64,000 nucleotides of DNA from Empedobacter brevis_A (GCF_965118635.1 NZ_CBCPHV010000001.1:186001-250000); one strand, 5' to 3'; shown: positions 10,057 to 18,820, numbered from the stretch's first letter. Notes: generated from the sequence alone by a model not told the origin. Numbers and translations: made by a program.

Positions 10057-11538
10057 CTAACTTACTTTTTTACCTTTTGATTTTGCTGGAGCTTGGGGTT
10101 TTTCCTGTTGCTTTTCATTTTTTGGTCTTTGCTGTCCTTTTTGCAAAGGTTCTTTCACATTTTTGGTTGCTTCGTTGGTTTTTCCTTCAGAATTAACCGC
10201 AGTTTGTGTTTTGTGAGCTTCGGTAGGTTTTACACGTTCCTTATATTGATTTGGGAACTCAAAATTGGTTTTTCCATCTTGCTTATTGAAAGTGATGTAA
10301 CCCTGGTAGGGCTGGTCCTTTTTGTCTTTCAACTCAATATATACGGTTTGTCCGTCTTTGAATTTGTTGTACTGCTCATCAGTCAGTTCCTTACCTCTGA
10401 AAGTTCTCGGAGCTTCGTGCGATTGCTTTTGTTGACTGGTTTGCTTATTACTTTGTTGCTTATTTTGGGATTGCTGGTTATTGTTGTTTCTGTCAAACAA
10501 AAACTCAACAAATCTTTTGTCAGCATTATACTGAACATTTGCATCAAAGGTGGTTCCCTTTGTAGAAATCATTCCCTCGATAAACAGAGGTTTCCCCTCC
10601 ATTAAGGTTTGTTTTTGCACATCGTTCAGTTTTATCCCCTTTAATTCATCAGGGATTTTGATAAATTCTGTTTTTAAAGCAATCAGCTCATTGGTAAGCC
10701 TGTCCACACTGATAATGGACGGCATCATTTCTTCTGTTTTGGGATTTTTCAAATTTACCACACGCCCCATATTACCCGTATCGAGCAAGTTCTTTTTGTC
10801 TTCTTCGTTAAACTTGTGTCCAAAGAACTCAAAGTTTAAGTTGGGTTCACGTCTGATACCGTGTACTGCCGCCACGATACTTCCATCCGGTGTAGGCTGT
10901 AACGATAAACGGGCATCTGTGCGAACTACCGCACCGCCAAGATTAACGCTAATGGGTACAAGCTCATTGGTCTTGTAACCTTTCAATAATGGTTCAAGGA
11001 GGTTCTTTTTTTCAAGGTATTCCTTACTTAATCCGAGATTGTTCATTGTTTCCCAATCAATCTGTTCTGGCTTGAAACGGTATTCGTTTGTTTCCGGTGT
11101 TGTCTGTGTTGTTGCCATATCATTTTTATTTTCTTGTTTTTGTTCTTTTTCGGGTTCATTTTTCACCTCGTGTTTTTCCATTTCTTTTTTACCCTCCGGT
11201 GTAGGGTTATCTACCTGTTTTTGAAATTTTTTTGCCTTTTCTACAGCTTCTCCTGCCGGCACTTTAAAGAATGTGAAATTGGTAGGATCTTTTAGCTGTC
11301 TCCAAAAATTGGATAGGAAATTGGAAACGAAATCGCCGTGTTTGTCCACACGCATAAAATCAGATTGGTTCTTTTTAGTAGGGTCAACGGTTTCCATTTT
11401 GCCGTTTTCGTCAATGCTCTTTACGGCTTGGATTTTCATTTTTTCCTTATCCAATATTAACAGTATGTCCGACAGTTGTTCTGGTGCGTTCTGAACAGAT
11501 TGCTCGGAGGTTTCCTGTTTCTTTGTTTCTTCGCTCAT
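10057..11538 (-). CDS. DUF4099/DUF3945 domain ICE protein
   Basis: This 493-aa, highly charged, Gln/Lys-rich protein has no membrane segment. The central part (FKPEQIDWETMNNLGLSKEYLEK...) is a DUF4099-type segment. The following region, including MMPSIISVDRLTNELIALK and paired FRGKELTDEQYNKFKDGQTVYIE / KPLFIEGMISTKG units, resembles DUF3945. The tail is low complexity (Lys/Gln/Pro). Such proteins occur next to topB in Bacteroidota conjugative transposons; their function is unknown, possibly DNA handling. It is the likely first gene of the DUF3945-topB-ORF6N operon. Confidence 0.82.
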   Translation of the reverse strand: MSEETKKQETSEQSVQNAPEQLSDILLILDKEKMKIQAVKSIDENGKMETVDPTKKNQSDFMRVDKHGDFVSNFLSNFWRQLKDPTNFTFFKVPAGEAVEKAKKFQKQVDNPTPEGKKEMEKHEVKNEPEKEQKQENKNDMATTQTTPETNEYRFKPEQIDWETMNNLGLSKEYLEKKNLLEPLLKGYKTNELVPISVNLGGAVVRTDARLSLQPTPDGSIVAAVHGIRREPNLNFEFFGHKFNEEDKKNLLDTGNMGRVVNLKNPKTEEMMPSIISVDRLTNELIALKTEFIKIPDELKGIKLNDVQKQTLMEGKPLFIEGMISTKGTTFDANVQYNADKRFVEFLFDRNNNNQQSQNKQQSNKQTSQQKQSHEAPRTFRGKELTDEQYNKFKDGQTVYIELKDKKDQPYQGYITFNKQDGKTNFEFPNQYKERVKPTEAHKTQTAVNSEGKTNEATKNVKEPLQKGQQRPKNEKQQEKPQAPAKSKGKKVS

Positions 11539-11643
11539 AATCTGAAAATTTTAAAGTTTTTATGCCGAAAGTAAAGGAAGTGCTTCCTGCTTAGCCTAAA
11601 GTGGCAGTCAATGGAAATGTTTGGCTTTCATTGGCGTTCTGTT

Positions 11644-11925
11644 CTATTTATTAAAGCTCTCTCTGATAAACTGATGTACATCTGATAATTTATAATACAA
11701 TTTCCCGCTAATCGTGTAATATGGGAGCTTCCCAATAGAGCGATAACGTTGCAGAGAACGATTACTGACTTTCAGCATTTGCAAAATATCCTGATTGTCG
11801 AGTAGTTCCTCTCCATCAATGGTATTTCGTTTCTTTTTTAAATCGTCAATATTGTCGCCCAACATATCAAATCTGTCCATGATGCGTTCCATCCACGATA
11901 TAAATTCCATTCTATCAATATTCAT
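11644..11925 (-). CDS. Helix-turn-helix (excisionase/MerR-like) ICE protein
   Basis: This 93-aa protein starts MNIDRMEFISWMERIMDRFD. The C-terminal half, LLDNQDILQMLKVSNRSLQRYRSIGKLPYYTISGKLYYKLSDVHQ without the hyphens of separate motifs, reads as a winged HTH_17 domain of the excisionase/MerR type (HTH core LLDNQDILQMLKVSNRSL). Such small proteins are regulators or recombination directionality factors of conjugative elements. An in-frame ATG at 12006 would add 27 Lys/Gln-rich residues; the ATG at 11925 is preferred because the family normally starts at MNIDRMEF. It lies about 105 bp upstream of the DUF3945 gene on the same strand. Confidence 0.8.
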   Translation of the reverse strand: MNIDRMEFISWMERIMDRFDMLGDNIDDLKKKRNTIDGEELLDNQDILQMLKVSNRSLQRYRSIGKLPYYTISGKLYYKLSDVHQFIRESFNK

Positions 11926-11992
11926 AGCACATGTTTTTAAGGATTTATTTTTTTGTCTGTTTTCAGCTTTCTGCCTTTTGCCATAAGTCATC

Positions 11993-12091
11993 TTAGCTTG
12001 TATCATTCAGCCTTTGTAGATAATCAGTAATAGTATTTATCCAGTTATTAAGCTGTATCCCTGCTGCTGCTTCAATAGTTATAATTTTCAT
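11993..12091 (-). CDS. Possible 32-aa leader or remnant ORF
   Basis: An ATG-started minus-strand frame encodes 32 residues, starting MKIITIEAAAGIQLNNWINT. It lies just upstream of the HTH gene. The start resembles the N-terminus of the sister HTH proteins usually encoded in tandem here (M-x-x-I-T-I-E...), but no HTH follows, so it may be a truncated remnant. Evidence is limited to position and this short resemblance. Confidence 0.3.
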   Translation of the reverse strand: MKIITIEAAAGIQLNNWINTITDYLQRLNDTS

Positions 12092-12200
12092 CGCATTGCT
12101 CTTTAATGTTTACAATGCAAAATTGAGAAAGGTGGCAGTGTTTGTCTGCCAAGCCTTGCCAATTGGTTTAGCGGTTTTTTGAAAATTTTACAATTTGACG

Positions 12201-12225
12201 GAAAGCCTTATTTAATAAGGCTTTC
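12201..12225. terminator. Hairpin, terminator-like
   Basis: GAAAGCCTTA and TAAGGCTTTC form a perfect 10-bp stem around TTTAA. No long T-run follows on either strand, so a role in termination is only likely. Confidence 0.4.
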
Positions 12226-12259
12226 GTTAGATTTTCCGATTTGAGCCATGGTAAAACAA

Positions 12260-12289
12260 GCCTATATATGCCAATTGGCATATATGGGC
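12260..12289. repeat. 30-bp near-perfect palindrome upstream of the ICE HTH operon
   Basis: The inner 22 bp (12264-12285, centre CCAATTGG) are a perfect palindrome. The outer bases also pair except for one position (12263/12286). It lies between rteC and the HTH gene and could be a regulator operator, for RteC or the HTH protein, or a recombination or transfer site. CCAATTGG recurs in part as GCCAATTGG at about 12160. Confidence 0.6.
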
Positions 12290-12354
12290 AAGTGTAAACA
12301 CAAAAAAGCAATACGGGATGCGTATCGCTTTTAAACTCTTTATTGATGGGGTGT

Positions 12355-13200
12355 TTATAAGTCCTTATCCATATATTCTTCCAATGCCTGTTTCAACTGG
12401 TCTAAAAACAAGGTGCGAGAGCCTGCACGGGTTTTCATACGGTGGAATGCGTGATGCACATCGGTCAGTGGTATTCGAAACAACACTTGTGAAATAGCAG
12501 TGAGCTTCCGGATGCCTAACTTACCGTCCGAAATAGCACCAGATGCGTATAGGGCATACGTTAGCTCAATCAAAGCATTCTTGCTGTCCGTCCAAGATAG
12601 CTCTTTAATTTCGCTGGTGCTGCTGAAAAATGTATCAGAGTTTTCTTCGGGACTGATTTTGGTTAAGAGGTAGGCATATAACAGGTCGTTGGAGAGAATA
12701 CGAGCTAATTTGTAATCGTAATAGGTTGAGAAAAGCGGGTCGATTTCAAACACATAACTATTAAGCCCTTCGAGGTAATTTATCTGCCCCCGTTTAAAAT
12801 ATTCTTGGTCTTTATCTATTCTGCCTGAACGGTAGTATCGGTAAAAGTGGGAATTGCAGATATGTTCCCTGAACTCAATCTTCAGCTCTGTTAAATGTTT
12901 CGAGAAATAGTTGCGGTAGATTTTTCCATTATTGACCGGGCACGAGGTTTCTATCCGGTACAGTTTATTATAGTAAATTAGCTTTCCGAGGATTTGGGGC
13001 TTAGTCATTTTAAAGAATTCAATCTCTTTTGCCTCGTTCTCAAATCCCGAACTTAACACATATTCTTTTGCCGAAACCAATAGCTCCTGAAGAAAGACCG
13101 TCATTTGAAAAGCTTCTTCAATTAGTCCCGAGCACGTGACTGAGAGTTTCCGTTCTTGCTCCTGAATTTCGCTAACAATATTGTTTATTGACTTTCTCAT
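12355..13200 (-). CDS. rteC: RteC-family regulator of the conjugative element
   Basis: This 281-aa protein starts MRKSINNIVSEIQEQERKLS. KMTKPQILGKLIYYNKLYRIE followed by TSCP is the RteC family signature. In CTnDOT, RteC activates excision genes. The ORF can be extended upstream to 13269, but the added residues are hydrophobic and not family-like, so the ATG at 13200 is preferred. It is divergent from the first HMA-AraC gene and marks the boundary between ICE backbone and metal cargo. A second partial rteC lies at the opposite end of the window in the opposite orientation. Confidence 0.88.
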   Translation of the reverse strand: MRKSINNIVSEIQEQERKLSVTCSGLIEEAFQMTVFLQELLVSAKEYVLSSGFENEAKEIEFFKMTKPQILGKLIYYNKLYRIETSCPVNNGKIYRNYFSKHLTELKIEFREHICNSHFYRYYRSGRIDKDQEYFKRGQINYLEGLNSYVFEIDPLFSTYYDYKLARILSNDLLYAYLLTKISPEENSDTFFSSTSEIKELSWTDSKNALIELTYALYASGAISDGKLGIRKLTAISQVLFRIPLTDVHHAFHRMKTRAGSRTLFLDQLKQALEEYMDKDL

Positions 13201-13361
13201 AAAGGAAGATTTTATTATCAATATCGGTATCACACAAATTTTACCAATAAATAGTAATTTAATAACCAATGTGTCCCTACAATGGGAAAGATTTTAATCG
13301 TTTTTCATCGGCGGTTTATCACTTAACCACCCATAAACGATAAATACTAAATTATTAATCA

Positions 13362-13369
13362 TAAATTTG
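13362..13369 (+). promoter_or_regulatory. -7 element TAAATTTG for the first HMA-AraC gene
   Basis: This is a perfect match to the Bacteroidota -7 consensus TAnnTTTG, 43 bp before the start codon. Unlike the 13 element-linked promoters in the island it has no mismatch and no 34-bp element, which suggests constitutive expression of this regulator. Confidence 0.55.
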
Positions 13370-13411
13370 TATTTGTGTATTTATGTAAATTAAAAACTGA
13401 CTTTGTGATAT

Positions 13412-13975
13412 ATGGGGACATTGTTTATAAAAAATATGGTCTGCAACCGTTGTATTCTCGTTGTTCAGAACGAACTCGATAAGCTCGGTTTAGAGGCTAG
13501 TAATATAAAATTGGGAGAAGTTTCTCTCGTGAAAGATCTGACTACAAAAGAACGAGAAGCAATAGAAAGTGCGTTAGATCCCTTAGGTTTTCAGGTCATT
13601 GATGACAAGAAAAGTCGCATGATTGAGAAGATAAAAAACGTTATCATTGAATTGGTACATCATCAGGACAATGACGTAAAAACAAATCTTTCCGATGTTT
13701 TAAGTGATGCATTACATAATGATTATAATTATCTTTCTAATTTGTTTTCTGATATTGAGGGTACAACTATTGAAAAATATTTTATAGCTCAAAAAGTAGA
13801 AAAAGTGAAAGAACTTTTAGTTTATGATGAGTTATCATTAAGTGAAATTGCCGATCGCATGAACTATTCAAGTGTGGCTTATCTAAGTAATCAGTTCAAG
13901 AAGGTAACAGGTCTTACACCTAGCCATTTTAAACAAATTCGAGAAGACAAACGTAAGCCTTTAGACGAGGTTTAA
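13412..13975 (+). CDS. HMA-AraC one-component metal-responsive regulator, copy 1
   Basis: This 187-aa cytoplasmic protein joins two domains. Residues 1-70 look like a small HMA ferredoxin-like fold with the metal site M9-V-C11-N-R-C14. Residues about 125-180 are an AraC-type HTH (LSLSEIADRMNYSSVAYL then FKKVTGLTPSHFKQI). The fusion suggests direct sensing of Cu(I) or a similar thiophilic metal by the DNA-binding protein. It directly precedes copA: its stop codon abuts the 34-bp element that drives copA. Its own promoter has a consensus -7 box and no element. It shares length and architecture with the copy at 31150. Metal identity and DNA target are inferred from context. Confidence 0.85.
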   Translation: MGTLFIKNMVCNRCILVVQNELDKLGLEASNIKLGEVSLVKDLTTKEREAIESALDPLGFQVIDDKKSRMIEKIKNVIIELVHHQDNDVKTNLSDVLSDALHNDYNYLSNLFSDIEGTTIEKYFIAQKVEKVKELLVYDELSLSEIADRMNYSSVAYLSNQFKKVTGLTPSHFKQIREDKRKPLDEV

Positions 13976-14009
13976 GTAAATCTTACAAATCAAACCCATA
14001 ATTTCACAA
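13976..14009 (+). promoter_or_regulatory. 34-bp AraC-type element, copA promoter
   Basis: GTAAA at 13976, half-sites TTACAA (13983) and TCACAA (14004) 21 bp apart, then 22 nt to the -7 element CAATTTTG (14032-14039). It starts directly after the stop of the HMA-AraC gene. Confidence 0.75.
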
Positions 14010-14064
14010 TAAATATCTATCTATTTATTGTCAATTTTGTATTGTAAAATAAAGCAATCGAAAT

Positions 14065-16476
14065 ATGGCAACAAATAAAGAAATAATTTACATACCTCTA
14101 GAGGATGTAGAAAGCGAACACTGTGCATTGATAGTCGAAAAAGGACTAGCGCAAGTAAAAGGCGTTGAAAGTCAAAAAGTTGAAATCAATAATCGCAGAG
14201 CTGCTATTACGGTTAAGGAAGAAGAAGTAGTCGCTGATGCTGTAAATGCCATAAGAGATTTAGGTTATGGTGTACCAACAGTAAAAGCTAGTTTTCCGGT
14301 TTTGGGAATGACTTGTGCTTCATGTGCAGGTAGTGCAGAAAGTGTGGTGCGTTATGTACCTGGTGTTGTTAATTCTTCTGTAAACTTTGCTACTGGAAAT
14401 CTGTCTGTTGAATATTTTCCAAATATGACAGATGCCAATGCTATTCGAAAAGCTGTTCAAGCTGGAGGCTATGACTTGTTGATTGAAGATGAATCTAAAC
14501 AACAAGAAACATTAGAAGCCATCCACGAAAAGAAATTCAAACAGTTAAAAAATAAAACCACTTGGGCGATCATTCTATCATTACCTGTAGTTGTTATAGG
14601 AATGTTCTTTATGGATATGCCTTATGCCAATGAAATTATGTTGGTATTTTCTACTCCGGTAGTGTTATGGATTGGTCGTGATTTTTTTATCAATGCCTGG
14701 AAGCAAACCAAAAACAAATCTGCTAATATGGATACTTTAGTAGCGTTGAGCACTGGTATCGCCTATCTGTTCAGTGTTTTCAATATGGTATTTATGGATT
14801 TCTGGATGGCAAGAGGCATTCACCCCCACGTGTATTTTGAAGCTGCAGCGGTTATTATAGCCTTCATTCTTTTAGGTAAGTTATTAGAAGAAAAAGCAAA
14901 AGGAAATACTTCGACTGCTATCAAAAAATTGATGGGATTACAGCCTAAAACCGTTATCGTCATTCAAAAAGATGGTACAGAAAAACAAACGGCTATTGAA
15001 GATGTAAATGCTGGCGATATTATTTTAGTAAAGCCAGGTGAGAAAATTGCTGTGGACGGAATGGTGATATCTGGTAACTCTTATGTAGATGAAAGTATGT
15101 TGAGTGGCGAACCCGTTCCTGTATTGAAAAAAGAGAAAGAAAAAGTATTTGCCGGAACCATCAATCAAAAAGGAAGCTTCCAATTTGAAGCCGTGAAAGT
15201 GGGTAAAGAAACTATGCTTGCACAAATCATCAGAATGGTGCAAGATGCGCAAGGTAGTAAAGCTCCAGTGCAAAAATTAGTTGATAAAATTGCAGGTATT
15301 TTCGTTCCTGTAGTAATTGGTATCGCCATTTTGACTTTCGTTTTATGGTTGATTTTAGGCGGGGACAATGGAGTTGTACAAGGTCTGTTAGCCGCCGTTA
15401 CGGTATTGGTTATTGCCTGTCCTTGTGCTTTAGGATTAGCTACTCCAACTGCGATAATGGTAGGCGTTGGTAAAGGTGCAGAGAAAGGTATCTTGATTAA
15501 AGATGCTGAAAGTTTGGAATTGGCTAAAAAAGTGCAAGCTATCATTTTAGATAAAACAGGAACCATTACCGAAGGTAAGCCAGAAGTAACCGGTATTACG
15601 TGGTTGAATAATGATGATACTACTAAGAATATTTTGTTGAGTATTGAAAAACAATCAGAGCATCCATTAGCGGAAGCGGTAGTAAAAAACTTAGAAGGTA
15701 CATCAACCGTAAGTTTGAGTGGATTTGACAGTATTACAGGTAAAGGTGCAAAAGCCGACTACAATAACGAAACTTACTATGTTGGAAACAAAAAGTTATT
15801 GTTTGAAAATAACATTAGTATTCCTACTCAGTTACAATCTCAAGCTGATGAATGGGGTAAAGAATCTAAAACGGTAATTTGGTTTGCCAATAGTAAAGAA
15901 GCACTTTCTGTAGTGGCTATTTCTGATAAAATTAAAGAAACTTCAGTAGCCGCAATTAAAGAATTGCAAGGTATGGGTATTGATTTATACATGCTTACAG
16001 GCGATAATGAAGCAACAGCAAAAGCTATTGCTGAGCAGACTGGAATTGGTCATTATAAAGCAGAAGTATTACCACATCAGAAAGCAGAATTTGTAAAAGA
16101 ACTACAGGCCCAAGGCAAAGTAGTTGCAATGGTCGGTGACGGTATCAACGATAGTACAGCTTTGGCAACAGCCGATGTAAGTATCGCAATGGGTAAAGGT
16201 TCCGATATTGCGATGGACGTAGCAAAAATGACCATCATCTCTTCCGATTTGACTAAGATTCCACAAGCGATCAGATTGTCAAAACAAACAGTAGCTACCA
16301 TCAAACAAAACTTGTTCTGGGCTTTTATTTACAACCTTATAGGTATTCCAATTGCAGCAGGTATATTGTATCCAATTAATGGTTTCTTATTGAATCCGAT
16401 GATTGCAGGAGCTGCAATGGCTTTAAGTAGTGTAAGTGTGGTGAGTAACAGCTTGCGCTTGAAGTGGAAGAAGTAA
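14065..16476 (+). CDS. copA: Cu(I)-exporting P1B-type ATPase
   Basis: This 803-aa membrane ATPase exports Cu(I) from the cytoplasm. A first HMA-like domain (1-70) has VESEHC at 15-20, so the first metal cysteine is serine. The second HMA domain has GMTCASC (81-87). The membrane core carries the CPC site (C452-P-C454). DKTGT holds the phosphorylated D496, SEHPLAEA holds the HP motif (H533), and GDGIND lies at 691-696. It is followed by a CDF transporter and a copper-binding lipoprotein. Transcription probably starts from the element-linked promoter just upstream, and the stop codon overlaps the next element. Confidence 0.96.
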   Translation: MATNKEIIYIPLEDVESEHCALIVEKGLAQVKGVESQKVEINNRRAAITVKEEEVVADAVNAIRDLGYGVPTVKASFPVLGMTCASCAGSAESVVRYVPGVVNSSVNFATGNLSVEYFPNMTDANAIRKAVQAGGYDLLIEDESKQQETLEAIHEKKFKQLKNKTTWAIILSLPVVVIGMFFMDMPYANEIMLVFSTPVVLWIGRDFFINAWKQTKNKSANMDTLVALSTGIAYLFSVFNMVFMDFWMARGIHPHVYFEAAAVIIAFILLGKLLEEKAKGNTSTAIKKLMGLQPKTVIVIQKDGTEKQTAIEDVNAGDIILVKPGEKIAVDGMVISGNSYVDESMLSGEPVPVLKKEKEKVFAGTINQKGSFQFEAVKVGKETMLAQIIRMVQDAQGSKAPVQKLVDKIAGIFVPVVIGIAILTFVLWLILGGDNGVVQGLLAAVTVLVIACPCALGLATPTAIMVGVGKGAEKGILIKDAESLELAKKVQAIILDKTGTITEGKPEVTGITWLNNDDTTKNILLSIEKQSEHPLAEAVVKNLEGTSTVSLSGFDSITGKGAKADYNNETYYVGNKKLLFENNISIPTQLQSQADEWGKESKTVIWFANSKEALSVVAISDKIKETSVAAIKELQGMGIDLYMLTGDNEATAKAIAEQTGIGHYKAEVLPHQKAEFVKELQAQGKVVAMVGDGINDSTALATADVSIAMGKGSDIAMDVAKMTIISSDLTKIPQAIRLSKQTVATIKQNLFWAFIYNLIGIPIAAGILYPINGFLLNPMIAGAAMALSSVSVVSNSLRLKWKK

Positions 16477-16506
16477 ATCTTACAAATCAAACAAAAAATA
16501 TCGAAA
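16473..16506 (+). promoter_or_regulatory. 34-bp AraC-type element, CDF promoter
   Basis: GTAAA at 16473 overlaps the copA stop codon. Half-sites are TTACAA (16480) and TCGAAA (16501), then 22 nt to GATATTTG (16529-16536). Confidence 0.7.
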
Positions 16507-16563
16507 TAGTTTAAAACGTTTTGCTGCTGATATTTGCAGTAGCAAAACAATAATTATAAAAAT

Positions 16564-17505
16564 ATGGGACAAGAGCATAACCACTCGCATACCGCGAATA
16601 AACGGACATTAACCATCAGCTTGGTGATCATTACAGTCTATATGATTGTAGAGGTTGTTGGTGGATTGATTACGAATAGTCTTGCACTATTGGCAGATGC
16701 CGGACATATGTTGAGCGATGCTATATCTTTGTTCATTGCATTAATGGCTTTTAAATTCAGTAGCAAAATAGCCGATTATGCTAAAACCTATGGATATAAA
16801 CGCTTTGAAATATTGGCAGCCGTTATCAACGGTGCAACACTAATATTGATTTCTGGATATATTATCTATGAGGCTATTGAACGTTTTCAGAGTCCGCCAG
16901 AAATCCAGTCTAGTGGGATGTTGATTGTAGCATTTATAGGATTACTGGTTAATATCTTGGTGGCCTGGATCATGATGCGTGGAGCGGATGTAAAAGAAAA
17001 CCTCAATATGCGTGGTGCCTATCTGCATGTTATCAGTGATATGCTAGGATCTGTAGGTGCAATTATCGCAGCCTTACTTATTATGTTTTTCGGATGGGGT
17101 TGGGCAGATCCTTTAGCAAGTATTATCGTCTCTATCTTGGTTTTAAGAAGTGGATATCTGGTTACCAAATCATCTGTCCATGTATTAATGGAAGGAACAC
17201 CTGATAATATCGAAATTGAGAAGGTAGCAGACGAAATTTTAAAAACCGATGGTGTCCAAGCTATCCACGATTTGCATATTTGGACAATTACAAGTGGGTT
17301 AAATGCGCTTACTTGTCACGCTGTGGTAGATGAACAAATGACAATTGGTCAAAGTGAGCTACTTCTTCGAAAAATAGAACATGAATTGGAACATTTAGGT
17401 ATTAATCACGTAACTATTCAATTAGAGACACCCCAACATCAACATGATAATTCAATATTATGTAGTGTAAAAGCTGTTCCTTCAGCACATGACCATCAGC
17501 ATTAA
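16564..17505 (+). CDS. czcD: Cation diffusion facilitator (CDF) efflux transporter
   Basis: This 313-aa inner-membrane protein has six predicted TM segments and a His-rich N-terminus (GQEHNHSH) and C-terminus (AHDHQH). The CDF metal site is visible as ADAGHMLSD in TM2 and HVISD in TM5, the HxxxD pattern typical of Zn/Co/Cd exporters. The cytoplasmic domain follows from about residue 205. It lies 88 bp after copA behind its own element-linked promoter, so a zinc-type exporter appears to be induced by the same signal as copA. The symbol reflects family similarity only. Confidence 0.9.
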   Translation: MGQEHNHSHTANKRTLTISLVIITVYMIVEVVGGLITNSLALLADAGHMLSDAISLFIALMAFKFSSKIADYAKTYGYKRFEILAAVINGATLILISGYIIYEAIERFQSPPEIQSSGMLIVAFIGLLVNILVAWIMMRGADVKENLNMRGAYLHVISDMLGSVGAIIAALLIMFFGWGWADPLASIIVSILVLRSGYLVTKSSVHVLMEGTPDNIEIEKVADEILKTDGVQAIHDLHIWTITSGLNALTCHAVVDEQMTIGQSELLLRKIEHELEHLGINHVTIQLETPQHQHDNSILCSVKAVPSAHDHQH

Positions 17506-17562
17506 ACTTAAAAATCATTCAATAGTACTTAAATAAGATTTAATCTTTAAAAAATAAATAAA

Positions 17563-17952
17563 ATGAAAATGAACAAATTAATGATATCGGCTTTAGCCTC
17601 TTTAGCCATTCTCTTTACTGCTTGTGGAGGTGATACAAAAGCAGGAAAAGACGGACACGCACATACAGAAGGCGATGGACATAACCACGCTACAGAACAA
17701 CAAGTTGAGAAGTCTGCCGATAAAATTGCGGCTAAAGACAGAAATGAAAAAGGTGAATTGATCGATGCCCACGGACACTTGATAACCGGTTGTCCTGGAC
17801 ATAAGGAAATGGTAGGATCTGAAGGCGATATGTGTCCAAAATGTGAGTATATGACGATGATTCCTATCACTTGGGATATTGCTGGGGTAGATACGGTAAG
17901 GGTAACTTCTTTACCTGATTATAATCCACCTGCAGACAAGTTGAAAAAGTAA
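17563..17952 (+). CDS. Lipoprotein with heavy-metal-binding (CPxH...GDxCPKC) domain
   Basis: This 129-aa protein has a lipoprotein signal (MISALASLAILFTACGG, lipid-accepting Cys). A His-rich linker (DGHAHTEGDGHNH) follows, then a metal-binding domain with GCPGHKEMVGSEGDMCPKCEY, a form of the CPMHPEV...GDKCPKCGM domain. It is likely anchored in the outer or inner membrane, facing the periplasm, and binds Cu or Zn. It lies 57 bp after the CDF gene, with no element of its own, so it is probably co-transcribed. Confidence 0.82.
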   Translation: MKMNKLMISALASLAILFTACGGDTKAGKDGHAHTEGDGHNHATEQQVEKSADKIAAKDRNEKGELIDAHGHLITGCPGHKEMVGSEGDMCPKCEYMTMIPITWDIAGVDTVRVTSLPDYNPPADKLKK

Positions 17953-18242
17953 TCATTATAAGCTTTATTGTTATTACGTTTGCTAAAACGGTGGTTTCTG
18001 AAAGAGGAATTGCCGTTTTGTTTTTATTTTAATGATAATTATAAATGTAATAAACTGAAGTAATTATTTAAATGCAATTGTTTTTACATTTAATAGTGAG
18101 GTTGTGTTTTAAATTTTAATAACATTTTCTAATTCAAAAAAACAGTTAAGCAAACTGATTTTTGAGATATAACCATAAGCATTTGGTCTGTATAAAAGTT
18201 TGATTTATTGTTAATTATTTTTTTTAATTTTAACTTAAATCC
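17953..18242. other. AT-rich non-coding interval with weak terminator
   Basis: No ORF is seen. AAAACGG (about 17982) and CCGTTTT (about 18013) can pair ahead of a T-rich stretch and probably end the copA-CDF-lipoprotein transcripts. The rest is AT-rich leader before the csp promoter. Confidence 0.45.
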
Positions 18243-18276
18243 GTAAATCTTACAAAAATTATAAAAAATGTTACAA
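18243..18276 (+). promoter_or_regulatory. 34-bp AraC-type element, csp promoter
   Basis: GTAAA at 18243, half-sites TTACAA (18250) and TTACAA (18271), then 22 nt to TAATTTAG (18299-18306). Confidence 0.7.
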
Positions 18277-18328
18277 CTGTATTTTCATAAAGTAACAGTA
18301 ATTTAGAATTTCATCTAAAAAGTTTATT

Positions 18329-18655
18329 ATGATACAGACAAAATTCCAATCGTGTATAGAAGCCTGCCTTGACTGTGTGGCGATCTGTAACCAGTGTGCT
18401 ATTGCTTGCTTAAATGAGAAAGAAGTAGCTCATCTAAAAAAATGAGAATGTGTTGCAATTTGTCAGGCAGCAGCCAATATTCTAAGTCTTGACGGTAAAT
18501 TTAGTAAAGACATTTGCAAACTTTGTATGGAAATTTGCAACGCTTGTGCTGAAGAATGTGAAAAACATGTTGCTATGGGAATGGAGCATTGTAGAGAATG
18601 TGCCGAAGCTTGTAGAAAATGTGCTCAAGCTTGTGAAGAAATGATGGCAGCATAA
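18329..18655 (+). pseudogene. Four-helix-bundle copper-binding (Csp-like) protein with in-frame TGA
   Basis: A 109-codon frame begins MIQTKFQSCIEACLDCVAIC and ends with EHCRECAEACRKCAQACEEM. The regularly spaced cysteines (CxxxC repeats) are those of the copper storage / four-helix-bundle copper-binding family, which store many Cu(I) ions in the helix core. Codon 39 (18443-18445) is TGA, in the sequence HLKK-stop-ECVAICQ. Both halves otherwise keep frame and Cys spacing. No sign of selenocysteine decoding is seen, so a nonsense mutation or a base-call error after the A-run is most likely. An intact element-linked promoter precedes it. Confidence 0.85.
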
Positions 18656-18673
18656 TCTAATAAGTATTTTTCG

Positions 18674-18708
18674 AAAAAAAAAGAGGGTATTACATCCTCT
18701 TTTTTTTA
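18674..18708 (+). terminator. Rho-independent terminator after csp
   Basis: AAAAAGAGG and CCTCTTTTT form a stem around GTATTACAT, followed by a T-run. Confidence 0.7.
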
Positions 18709-18723
18709 TGTCTTGTACAATCA

Positions 18724-18757
18724 GTAAATATCATAAAACTAATAAAGAAAAGTATAA
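18724..18757 (+). promoter_or_regulatory. 34-bp AraC-type element, micropeptide promoter
   Basis: GTAAA at 18724, half-sites TCATAA (18731) and GTATAA (18752), then 22 nt to GAAATTTG (18780-18787). Confidence 0.72.
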
Positions 18758-18820
18758 TGGAAAGCTTGGTTGCAATACCGAAATTTGCAGTATAGAAGTT
18801 ATAATTAAAGTAAAAACAAA

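Larger units (their letters stand above)
12092..12354. other. Non-coding interval between rteC and the HTH gene
   Basis: No convincing ORF is seen. The interval holds a GGCAG...CTGCC hairpin near 12133-12152, a terminator-like hairpin and a long palindrome (both listed separately). It is a plausible control region or transfer-related site of the ICE. Confidence 0.5.

Noticed and set aside
10093..10605. Long plus-strand hydrophobic frame opposite the DUF3945 gene
   Set aside because: It is the mirror of a Lys/Gln/Glu-rich coding region and has no supporting start region or homology.
13320..13369. AraC-type element before HMA-AraC copy 1
   Set aside because: A CCATAA at 13331 has no partner 21 bp on and no correct distance to the -7 box.
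15165..15566. Minus-strand 133-aa frame inside copA
   Set aside because: Fully within the clear copA frame; shadow ORF.
18443..18445. TGA as a selenocysteine codon in csp
   Set aside because: No selenocysteine insertion hairpin is recognisable after the codon, and no Sec machinery lies in the window; a nonsense mutation or read error is simpler.
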